From positions 1 through 5,287 of the forward strand of contig CASEYA010000049.1 of the NCBI GenBank assembly GCA_949291975.1: a stretch of DNA of 5,287 nucleotides, in the 5' to 3' direction. Position 1 is the stretch's first letter. Each line of letters starts with the position of its first letter. The notes beneath the pieces are model-generated. The model searched no databases, had not been told where the DNA came from, and saw nothing but the letters and a program-made list of their open reading frames with translations. The position numbers and the translations under genes were made by a program. This stretch comes from an uncultured Christensenella sp. (GTDB taxonomy: Bacteria > Bacillota > Clostridia > Christensenellales > UBA1242). Below are positions 1-5,287 of this stretch, piece after piece.

Positions 1-11
1 ATAACACCCAT
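1..11 (-). CDS. Start of an unidentified gene, third in the glnS-alaS operon, cut by the left edge
   Basis: Only the first three codons and part of a fourth lie in the window (Met-Gly-Val-Ile/Met), so the product cannot be identified. The start is credible because an AAGGAG ribosome binding site sits 7 bases upstream of the ATG, on the same strand as alaS. The gap to the alaS stop codon is 34 bases and holds no hairpin followed by a T-run, so read-through from alaS is expected and the gene is probably co-transcribed with the synthetases. Seen: the SD, the spacing and the ATG. Inferred: that the frame stays open beyond the edge. Confidence 0.55.
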
Positions 12-18
12 ATTTTTT

Positions 19-24
19 CTCCTT
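19..24 (-). promoter_or_regulatory. Ribosome binding site of the left-edge gene
   Basis: The minus strand reads AAGGAG, then 7 bases, then ATG. This is a near-consensus Shine-Dalgarno element at the right distance. It is the main reason for calling a gene start in the last bases of the window. Confidence 0.6.
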
Positions 25-45
25 GAATTAAAAAGTTATTTTTCT

Positions 46-1845
46 TTAAACCAAAACGGCCTTTATTCTTCTAACACCACTGCTACTGCTTTCTTCTTTT
101 ACAATTTTAAAAGTGCCAAGTTCTCCAGTGCTGTTTGCGTGAGGTCCACCACAAATTTCCTTGCTGAATTCACCCATGGTATAGACTTTGACCTTATCGC
201 CATATTTTGAGTCAAAAATGCCAATTGCACCGCTTTTCTTTGCTTCGTCAACAGACATTTCTTCGCAAGTTATCTTTGCATCTGCTTTGATAGCCTCATT
301 TACAAGGCGCTCAACCTCGGCAAGTTCTTCTGGCGTCATTTTGTGGTCACAAACAAAGTCAAATCTCAGTCTTTCTGGTGTGATGTTGCTTCCTCTTTGC
401 AATGCAGTGCTGTGAAGAACCTTGGCAAGTGCAGCATGCAAAAGATGTGTTGCTGTGTGCAATTGTGCAACTTTTTTTGCATCCTCTTCGTTTTGAGTTT
501 CACCAACACCCCCTTTGAACATCTTTCCAGAATTATCACGAGAAAGTTGCTGATGGTTTTTAAATGCCTTTTCAAAACCGTCTAAATCAACATCGAAACC
601 GTTTTCTTTTGCCATTTCGCAAGTAAGTTCTTTTGGAAAACCAAAAGTATCAAACAAATGAAATACTGTTTGCCCGTCAATTGTTTTACTATCTAGTTTA
701 TCAATGATTTTATTAAATTCCTTAAGCCCTGCTTCAAGTGTTTTGTTAAATTTTTGAATTTCTTCGCTAAGCTCTTTCAAGATAAAATCTTGCTTCTGTT
801 TAAAAGCAAACATATCATCATAGAAATCAATAAAGCATTTTGCACAATCTACAAGTTTTTCTGCATCAATTTCTAGGGTGCGGGCACAATTTATTGCACG
901 CCTGATAAGTCGTCTTAAAATGTAGCCCTGCCCAACATTTGACGGCGTGGTTGGTCTTTTATCTCCAAGAAGAAACACTGCTGCTCGTATATGGTCACAA
1001 ATAACCGCAAAAGGCTTGCTGTCTGCTTTTTTGAAATCAAATTTTTTGCCAGAAAGTTTTTCAAGAAGACTGATTGCGTCTTCAAAACAATCGTTTTGAT
1101 AAGTGCTGTCAAAACCGTTAAGCACACTAACAACTCGTTCGAGTCCCATTCCAGTGTCAACATTTTGCTGTGGAAGTTTTTCTAGAGGTGCATCTTTTTC
1201 TTTTACAAAAAATTCCATGAACACATTGTTCCAAATTTCCACCCATTTTCCACAATCACAACTTGGCTGACAACTTTCACTGCAAGCAGGCTTGCCTGTA
1301 TCGAAGAAAATTTCGGTATCTGGGCCACACGGACCAACTCCGCCCCCAATTTCCCACCAATTATCTGATTTTGGATAGTAAAAAATTCTGTCTTTATCAA
1401 TTCCGCATTCTTGCCAAAGTTTTGCACTTTCGTTATCACGAGGAACCTTCTCATCACCTGCAAAAACAGTTACCGCAAGTTTATCTTTTGGAATATTAAG
1501 CCATTTTTCACTGGTCAAAAACTCATAACTCCATGAAATTGCATCACGCTTGAAATAGTCTCCAATGCTCCAATTTCCAATCATGAAAAAAAGGGTGTGG
1601 TGGCGGTTATCACCCACTTCGTCAATATCATTTGTTCTTAGGCATGGTTGAATGCTGAAAAGCCTTTTGCCCTGTGGGTGCTTTTGTCCCAAGAGATATG
1701 GCACAAGTTGTTGCATTCCTGCTGTTGTAAACAAAACAGAATTGTCATCTGGAATAAGTGACGCAGAATCAATTTGCCTGTGATTTTTTTCTGTCCAGAA
1801 CTTTTGCCACATATTCATAAGTTTTTTGCTTGTTAGTTTTTCCAT
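46..1845 (-). CDS. alaS: Alanyl-tRNA synthetase, compact form without the C-terminal C-Ala domain
   Basis: Cytoplasmic class II synthetase that attaches alanine to tRNA-Ala and clears mischarged Ser/Gly-tRNA-Ala through an editing site. The 599-residue protein begins with a typical AlaRS N-terminus. Motif 2 is around residues 70-98 (RHHT at 81-84, GNWSIGDYFKR at 90-100), GPCGPDTEIF at 171-180 and motif 3 at 230-237 (DTGMGLER). PSN at 301-303 and the Asp in LFDTFGF (399) match the positions that in E. coli (N303, D400) read the G3:U70 pair. The editing domain runs from about 455 to the end, with zinc ligands H463, H467, C565 and H569 (CGGPH, where CGGTH is common). Canonical bacterial AlaRS is about 875 residues. 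This one ends at RRIKAVLV, just after the editing domain, so it lacks C-Ala, and the usual FY-SGGQ-type beta-barrel segment before the HxxxH motif is not visible. C188, C192, C196 and C198 form a possible metal site. The ATG lies one base after the glnS stop. Confidence 0.97.
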   Translation of the reverse strand: MEKLTSKKLMNMWQKFWTEKNHRQIDSASLIPDDNSVLFTTAGMQQLVPYLLGQKHPQGKRLFSIQPCLRTNDIDEVGDNRHHTLFFMIGNWSIGDYFKRDAISWSYEFLTSEKWLNIPKDKLAVTVFAGDEKVPRDNESAKLWQECGIDKDRIFYYPKSDNWWEIGGGVGPCGPDTEIFFDTGKPACSESCQPSCDCGKWVEIWNNVFMEFFVKEKDAPLEKLPQQNVDTGMGLERVVSVLNGFDSTYQNDCFEDAISLLEKLSGKKFDFKKADSKPFAVICDHIRAAVFLLGDKRPTTPSNVGQGYILRRLIRRAINCARTLEIDAEKLVDCAKCFIDFYDDMFAFKQKQDFILKELSEEIQKFNKTLEAGLKEFNKIIDKLDSKTIDGQTVFHLFDTFGFPKELTCEMAKENGFDVDLDGFEKAFKNHQQLSRDNSGKMFKGGVGETQNEEDAKKVAQLHTATHLLHAALAKVLHSTALQRGSNITPERLRFDFVCDHKMTPEELAEVERLVNEAIKADAKITCEEMSVDEAKKSGAIGIFDSKYGDKVKVYTMGEFSKEICGGPHANSTGELGTFKIVKEESSSSGVRRIKAVLV

Positions 1846-1846
1846 T

Positions 1847-3511
1847 TTAATTACCCGTTTTAAATTTATCTTTCAGGGAAACTGTTTCATTGAAAACAAG
1901 TTTTCCATTTTCCTTTTTTGTTAAATAATAATATCCTTTTCTTAAAAATTGAAATCTCTTTTCTTCAGTGTTTTCAACAAAAGCCTCTGCCTTTGCTTCT
2001 TTTATGTTCCATGAATTTTTATTGAACACCTCTTCAATGTTATCACCTGTGAAAGTTTTGCTTTCATCAACAAGAGTTCCAAACTCGTTGATAACAACAT
2101 CAACAGCGTGCTTTGCACTTACCCAGTGAATTGTTCCCTTTACCTTGATGCCACTTTGGTCATTGCCACTTTTTGAGTTTTCAAAATATGAACATTTAAG
2201 TTTTACAACTTTTCCTGTTTCATCTTTAATTACCTCATTACATTTGATGATATATGCATCTTTAAGGCGAACAACTCCGTCTGGTTTTAAACGGAAAAAT
2301 TTGTTTGGAGCATCCTCCATAAAATCTTCACGCTCAATATAAATTTCGTTTGAAAAAATTGCCTTGTGGGTGCCAGCACTATCATCGTTTGGATTGTTTA
2401 CAACTTCAACCTCTTCTTCGCCAGTATAGTTTGTGATTTCAACTTTCAGCGGGTCCAAAACAACCATTGCGCGCGAGGCAATTTTGTTGTAGTCATCTCG
2501 CACACAATTTTCCAGCATTGCACGGTCAACATTGCTTCCTGCAATTCCAATTTGAAGAATGAAGTTTTTTAAACTTTCAGGAGTATATCCCCTTGCACGC
2601 AGTCCACGAATTGTTGGAAAACGAGGGTCATCCCACCCTGTTGCAAGTCCAAGTTCAATCATTTTTCTTAAATATCTTTTGCCCGTGATTGTGCCTGTGA
2701 TGTTTGTTCTAACAAACTCAATTTGCCTTGGCTTAATTTTACAGTCAAGGTCAACATTGTCTATGACCCAATTATAAAGTGGGCGGTGGTCTTCAAAATC
2801 GTTTGAACAAAGAGAGTGTGTGATATTTTCAAAGGCATCTTCAAGAGGATGTGCAAAGTCATAGAGCGGATAAATGCACCACTTGTCTTGTTGACGATAG
2901 TGGCTTTTGTGCAAAATTCGATAGATAACTGGGTCACGCATGTTGATATTTGGGCTTGCCATATCAATTTTCGCACGCAAACAACATTGTCCGTCCTCAA
3001 ACTCTCCCGCCCTCATTTTTTCAAAAAGTTCAAGATTTTCTTCGACCGAGCGTTCACGATATGGGCTGTTTTTACCCGCTTGCTTAAAGGTGCCTCGATA
3101 TTCGTTTATTTGCTCGGGAGAAAGGTCATCAACATAAGCCAACCCTTTTTTGATTAAATTTACCGCACAATCATACATTTTTTCATAGAAATCACTTGCA
3201 AAAACAAGGTTTTTCCATTCAAAACCCATCCATTTGATGTCCTCTTGCCAACCTTCAGCATATTTCATTTCTTCTTTTGTTGGATTGGTATCATCAAAAC
3301 GAAGGTTGGTATATCCACCAAACTTTTCTGGCATTAAAAAGTTTATGGTAACAGCCTTTAAATGTCCAAGATGCATATATCCATTTGGCTCTGGTGGAAA
3401 GCGTGTAACAATGTGGTCAAGATTATATTTGAGCATATCTTTTTTGATTTCACTTTCGATGAAATTATCTGTTTCTATGTTTTCAATTTCCTTTGATGTC
3501 AATGTTTTCAT
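1847..3511 (-). CDS. glnS: Glutaminyl-tRNA synthetase
   Basis: Cytoplasmic class I synthetase that charges tRNA-Gln with glutamine. The 554-residue product matches the length of E. coli GlnRS. Visible features in order: the class-I signature region PPEPNGYMHLGH (residues 39-50, the HIGH motif as HLGH), the amino-acid pocket region RFDDTNP (71-77), YPLYDFAHPLEDAFENITHSLC (about 214-235), the KMSKS-loop region with ITGKR at 275-279, then GWDDPRFPTIRGLRARGYT (292-310). The C-terminal beta-barrel anticodon-binding domains follow, including NNPNDDSAGTH (372-382), EREDFMEDAP (393-402) and the KGTIHWVS block (458-465). PPEPNGY and the THSLCSNDFEDHR stretch favour GlnRS over bacterial GluRS. The ATG at 3511 is chosen over an in-frame TTG at 3541 because it has an AAAGGA ribosome binding site, and the TTG falls inside the predicted -10 element. 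The oddity is T-G in place of the usual M-S in the KMSKS motif. First gene of the operon with alaS. Confidence 0.97.
   Translation of the reverse strand: MKTLTSKEIENIETDNFIESEIKKDMLKYNLDHIVTRFPPEPNGYMHLGHLKAVTINFLMPEKFGGYTNLRFDDTNPTKEEMKYAEGWQEDIKWMGFEWKNLVFASDFYEKMYDCAVNLIKKGLAYVDDLSPEQINEYRGTFKQAGKNSPYRERSVEENLELFEKMRAGEFEDGQCCLRAKIDMASPNINMRDPVIYRILHKSHYRQQDKWCIYPLYDFAHPLEDAFENITHSLCSNDFEDHRPLYNWVIDNVDLDCKIKPRQIEFVRTNITGTITGKRYLRKMIELGLATGWDDPRFPTIRGLRARGYTPESLKNFILQIGIAGSNVDRAMLENCVRDDYNKIASRAMVVLDPLKVEITNYTGEEEVEVVNNPNDDSAGTHKAIFSNEIYIEREDFMEDAPNKFFRLKPDGVVRLKDAYIIKCNEVIKDETGKVVKLKCSYFENSKSGNDQSGIKVKGTIHWVSAKHAVDVVINEFGTLVDESKTFTGDNIEEVFNKNSWNIKEAKAEAFVENTEEKRFQFLRKGYYYLTKKENGKLVFNETVSLKDKFKTGN
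1854..1856 (-). promoter_or_regulatory. Weak ribosome binding site at the glnS-alaS junction
   Basis: The minus strand reads ACGGGTAATTAAAATG across the junction: glnS stops at TAA, one base follows, then the alaS ATG. Only a GGG triplet eight bases upstream could pair with 16S rRNA. This contrasts with the strong sites of the other genes and points to alaS being translated mainly by ribosomes finishing glnS. Confidence 0.4.
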
Positions 3512-3514
3512 TTT

Positions 3515-3524
3515 CTTTTCCTTT
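3515..3524 (-). promoter_or_regulatory. Ribosome binding site that sets the glnS start
   Basis: The minus strand reads AAAGGAAAAG, three bases before ATG at 3511; the AAAGGA core ends 7 bases from the ATG. It supports the 554-residue start. The in-frame TTG ten codons upstream has no such element. Confidence 0.7.
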
Positions 3525-3540
3525 ATATAATATACAAACA

Positions 3541-3569
3541 ATTTTATTTTACTTTTATGAAAAAGTCAA
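3541..3569 (-). promoter_or_regulatory. SigA-type promoter for glnS-alaS
   Basis: On the minus strand TTGACT (3569-3564, 5 of 6 to TTGACA) is separated by exactly 17 bases from TAAAAT (3546-3541, 5 of 6 to TATAAT). Transcription would begin near 3534-3535, giving a leader of only about 23 bases that contains the glnS ribosome binding site. This fits constitutive vegetative expression of the synthetase operon. The elements are seen directly; activity is inferred. In A/T-rich DNA chance matches occur, but the optimal spacer and position make this convincing. Confidence 0.65.
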
Positions 3570-3605
3570 GTTGAAAAAGCATGTTATTAAAATTTAATTT
3601 GTTTT

Positions 3606-3634
3606 GCATAGAAAAAAATTTTTTTCGCAAGATA
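3606..3634 (+). promoter_or_regulatory. Possible SigG-type (forespore) promoter for the ger operon
   Basis: The plus strand carries GCATA (3606-3610), which fits the SigG -35 consensus known from Bacillus subtilis (G-H-A-T-R). A 17-base spacer and CAAGATA (3628-3634) follow, the latter one mismatch from CATNHTA. Ger receptor operons are classic SigG targets, so the match suits the genes. The weakness is location: the expected start of transcription would be near 3640-3642, right at the ribosome binding site (3640-3645), leaving a leader of about 13 bases. The spacer contains an uninterrupted A7T7 tract. Confidence 0.4.
3612..3625. repeat. Perfect A7T7 palindromic tract
   Basis: Seven A followed by seven T, self-complementary on both strands, lies between the two divergent operons and inside the spacer of the proposed ger promoter. 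Such A-tracts are intrinsically stiff or bent. It has no GC stem, so it is not a normal intrinsic terminator. It may also be a hotspot for length variation by slippage. Confidence 0.6.
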
Positions 3635-3639
3635 TTTTT

Positions 3640-3645
3640 AAGGAG
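3640..3645 (+). promoter_or_regulatory. Ribosome binding site that sets the gerAA start
   Basis: AAGGAG lies 8 bases upstream of ATG at 3654. An in-frame GTG at 3645 overlaps this element itself and so cannot be the start; the ATG is chosen. Confidence 0.8.
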
Positions 3646-3653
3646 TGAAATCT

Positions 3654-5099
3654 ATGCTGACAAAATCCTTGAAAGACAATCTTAGCAAAATGAAAGAGAA
3701 ATATCATAACTCACAAGACCTTGTTGTGCGTGAATTTGTGTCTTTTGGAAAAATAAATTCAGCAGTTGTATATATTGACGGAAGTGTTGATAAGCAATTT
3801 TTGATTAGCGGTGTTTTAAACCCCTTGCAAACATCGCAACCTCCAAAAAATAGTAATGTAACCAATTATGCTGTTAGTAAGATTGTCGCCTTTGCGCAGG
3901 CAAAAGTTGAAAATGATGAAAGCACAATTATCACAAATCTTAACAATGGTTTTTGCACCATATTTTTTGAAAACACAACAAGTGTTGTTTGCGTGGACAG
4001 CACAAAATGGCCAGTAAGGCTTCCGTCCGAGCCACCAACAAGTGCTGTGATTAATGGTCCAAGAGAAGGGTTTGTTGAAGATATTGTAACAAATGTTGCA
4101 TTAATTCGCAAAAGGCTAAAAACGCCAGATGTCATTTTTGATAAAATGGAAGTTGGCAGATATTCGAAAACACAACTTAGAGTTTGCTATATCCATGGAA
4201 TTGTTCATCCAAAAATTGTCAAAAAAATTAAAGACAAAATCAAAAAAATAGACATTGATGGCGTTGTCGATTCAAGTTACATAAGCGCATTTTTAGAAGA
4301 CAGAAGACACTCTGTTTTTCGGCAAGTTGGAACTGCTGAAAAGCCAGATATTATTGCAGCAAAACTGCTGGAAGGTCGTGTGGCTGTTATTGTGGATGGC
4401 TCGCCAATTGTTCTAACTTTGCCATATGTTTTGTGGGAAGATTTTCAAAGCAGTAATGACTACTACACCACCCCAATGCGTGCCACAATTCAAAGGTGGC
4501 TTCGTGCTTTTGGTGCACTTATTGCAATCATTTTGCCTGGGTGCTATGTTGCTGTTATGCTTTATCACTATAAAATTATTCCAATTAAACTTTTAATCAG
4601 CATTGCAAACAGCATTCAGGGAATTCCGCTTTCGCCTTTTTTAGAGGTTTTATTCATTATTTTTCTGTTTGAAATTTTATATGAAGCAAGCCTACGGATG
4701 CCAAAATACCTTGGACTTGCGCTATCTGTTGTGGGTGCACTTATTCTTGGAGATACCGCAGTTAAAGCAGGGCTTGTTAGTCCACCAGCCGTGATGATTG
4801 TTGCACTTACTGGTGTTATGAGTTATACCGTTCCAAATCAAACTTCGCAAATTTCATTTTTGCGCCTTGTGTTTACCTTTCTTGGTGGAATCTTGGGCTT
4901 TTATGGAATTATCATTGGTGGGCTGTTTTTGGCAGGATATCTTTGTTCAATTAAAAACTATGGAGCGCCCTATCTTGCACCTCTTGGACCTTTTGTGGCA
5001 AAAGACCAAAAGGATGCCATCTTTAAAAAACCAATTACAAGTCAAATTTCTCGCCCAAAGAGTTTTCCAAATGTAAACAATAGGAGGCTGAAAAAATGA
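3654..5099 (+). CDS. gerAA: Spore germination receptor subunit A (GerA/GerAA family)
   Basis: Inner-membrane subunit of a spore nutrient-germinant receptor; with the B permease and the C lipoprotein it senses germinants and triggers ion and dipicolinate release. The 481-residue product is the same length class as B. subtilis GerAA. A large soluble N-terminal domain (about 1-275) carries family signatures: NGPREGF (134-140), the TNVALIRKRLK block (146-156), EVGRYSKT (166-173), a LLEGRVAVIVDGSP block (238-251) and FQSSNDYY (264-271). About five hydrophobic segments follow, near 283-304, 328-345, 352-368, 373-393 and 401-431, with LVSPPAVMIVALTG and YTVPNQ within the membrane part. The basic tail begins with APYLAPLGPF, typical of the family. 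There is no signal peptide, as expected. ATG at 3654 follows AAGGAG; the upstream GTG at 3645 is rejected. The stop overlaps the next start (ATGA). The family is certain; the germinant and the exact receptor type (GerA, GerB or GerK) cannot be told from sequence. Confidence 0.96.
   Translation: MLTKSLKDNLSKMKEKYHNSQDLVVREFVSFGKINSAVVYIDGSVDKQFLISGVLNPLQTSQPPKNSNVTNYAVSKIVAFAQAKVENDESTIITNLNNGFCTIFFENTTSVVCVDSTKWPVRLPSEPPTSAVINGPREGFVEDIVTNVALIRKRLKTPDVIFDKMEVGRYSKTQLRVCYIHGIVHPKIVKKIKDKIKKIDIDGVVDSSYISAFLEDRRHSVFRQVGTAEKPDIIAAKLLEGRVAVIVDGSPIVLTLPYVLWEDFQSSNDYYTTPMRATIQRWLRAFGALIAIILPGCYVAVMLYHYKIIPIKLLISIANSIQGIPLSPFLEVLFIIFLFEILYEASLRMPKYLGLALSVVGALILGDTAVKAGLVSPPAVMIVALTGVMSYTVPNQTSQISFLRLVFTFLGGILGFYGIIIGGLFLAGYLCSIKNYGAPYLAPLGPFVAKDQKDAIFKKPITSQISRPKSFPNVNNRRLKK
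5082..5087 (+). promoter_or_regulatory. Ribosome binding site of gerAB
   Basis: A perfect AGGAGG ends 8 bases before the ATG at 5096. It lies inside the last codons of gerAA and fixes the start of the downstream gene. Confidence 0.85.
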
Positions 5100-5287
5100 A
5101 CAAGGAATTAACTTCAAGACAATTCATTTTGCTTTCTATTTTTATCATGCTTTCAACAAAAGTCCTAACCATTCATCCGTTTGTTTTTGAATACGCAGGA
5201 AAGGATGCTATTTGGTCAATCGTTTTGGGTTTTGTGCTTGATATGATTATTTTAATTGGTGTTGTTATACTTTTGCAAAAATTCAAA
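5096..5287 (+). CDS. gerAB: Spore germination permease subunit B (GerAB family), N-terminal part, cut by the right edge
   Basis: The first 64 codons are present and open to the window edge. GerAB proteins are membrane subunits of the APC transporter superfamily thought to bind the germinant. The visible part begins MNKELTSRQFILL, the short polar start with a T/S-x-R-Q motif leading into a first membrane helix (about residues 10-28) that is usual for this family. A short loop with YAGKDAIW (33-40) follows, then a second hydrophobic segment (about 41-60). The start overlaps the gerAA stop by four bases (ATGA) and has a perfect AGGAGG, so the two subunits should be made together in an A-B order. 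A gerAC lipoprotein gene would be expected next. The family call rests on this N-terminus plus context; the ligand-binding region is outside the window. Confidence 0.88.
   Translation, partial: MNKELTSRQFILLSIFIMLSTKVLTIHPFVFEYAGKDAIWSIVLGFVLDMIILIGVVILLQKFK

Noticed and set aside
46..1845. alaS as a pseudogene truncated at its 3' end
   Set aside because: The catalytic and editing motifs are intact, the editing domain is complete, and the gap before the next gene is only 34 bases with no remnant of C-Ala coding sequence.
2816..3157. A 113-codon plus-strand open frame inside glnS
   Set aside because: It is antisense to a fully conserved GlnRS region, has no credible ribosome binding site that I can see and no recognisable domain; it is a shadow of glnS.
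3512..3541. Longer GlnRS with ten extra N-terminal residues from a TTG start
   Set aside because: The TTG has no ribosome binding site and falls in the predicted -10 element, upstream of the expected transcription start; the ATG at 3511 has AAAGGA.
3571..3599. SigA-like promoter TTGAAA-17-TTAATT facing gerAA
   Set aside because: The -35 is fair but the -10 matches only 3 of 6 positions; in such A/T-rich DNA this is expected by chance.
3612..3625. A7T7 tract as a bidirectional terminator
   Set aside because: There is no GC-containing stem, and both flanking operons diverge from this region, so no transcript needs ending here.
3645..3653. GTG start for GerAA three codons upstream
   Set aside because: The GTG overlaps the AAGGAG Shine-Dalgarno element itself; ATG at 3654 has correct 8-base spacing.
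3866..4135. An 89-codon minus-strand open frame inside gerAA
   Set aside because: It lies opposite conserved GerA signature motifs and its composition simply mirrors them; no family features.
1..5287. Search by eye for CRISPR arrays, tRNA/rRNA genes, insertion sequences or a novel defence-like system
   Set aside because: No regularly spaced direct repeats, no transposase or recombinase motifs and no unexplained long gap; nearly all the sequence is taken up by recognised genes.

Overview
The window looks like chromosomal DNA from a low-GC (by eye, well under 50% GC) endospore-forming Firmicute, most likely an uncultured clostridial lineage. The sporulation link rests on a complete GerA-type germinant receptor subunit followed by the start of its permease partner. 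Strong AGGAGG-like ribosome binding sites and an A/T-rich divergent promoter region agree with this. I cannot name the genus.

Layout. The left two thirds (about 1-3511) is a minus-strand operon read right to left: glnS (glutaminyl-tRNA synthetase), then alaS (alanyl-tRNA synthetase) one base later, then 34 bases later the first codons of a third gene that runs off the left edge. A divergent intergenic region of 142 bases (3512-3653) follows. It holds a good SigA-type promoter facing glnS and a possible SigG-type (forespore) promoter facing the germination genes. The right third (3654-5287) is a plus-strand operon: a gerAA-family gene, complete, overlapping by four bases with a gerAB-family gene that is cut by the right edge.

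How the genes work together. The two synthetases are translation housekeeping enzymes that charge tRNA-Gln and tRNA-Ala. They look co-transcribed and translationally coupled, from a short leader with no room for a T-box. GerAA and GerAB are inner-membrane subunits of a nutrient-sensing spore receptor; the third subunit (GerAC, a lipoprotein) would be expected just beyond the right edge. The two operons share only the intergenic region and have no evident functional link.

The main points of interest are in the synthetases. AlaRS is a compact 599-residue form that ends right after the editing domain, lacks the C-Ala domain and apparently the beta-barrel segment, and carries a four-cysteine cluster in its catalytic domain. 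As I recall it, this architecture is typical of Candidate Phyla Radiation bacteria, so finding it beside sporulation genes suggests horizontal transfer or an under-recognised clostridial variant. GlnRS has ITGKR where the family normally has MSKR. I saw no CRISPR array, tRNA, rRNA, mobile element or new defence-type system.
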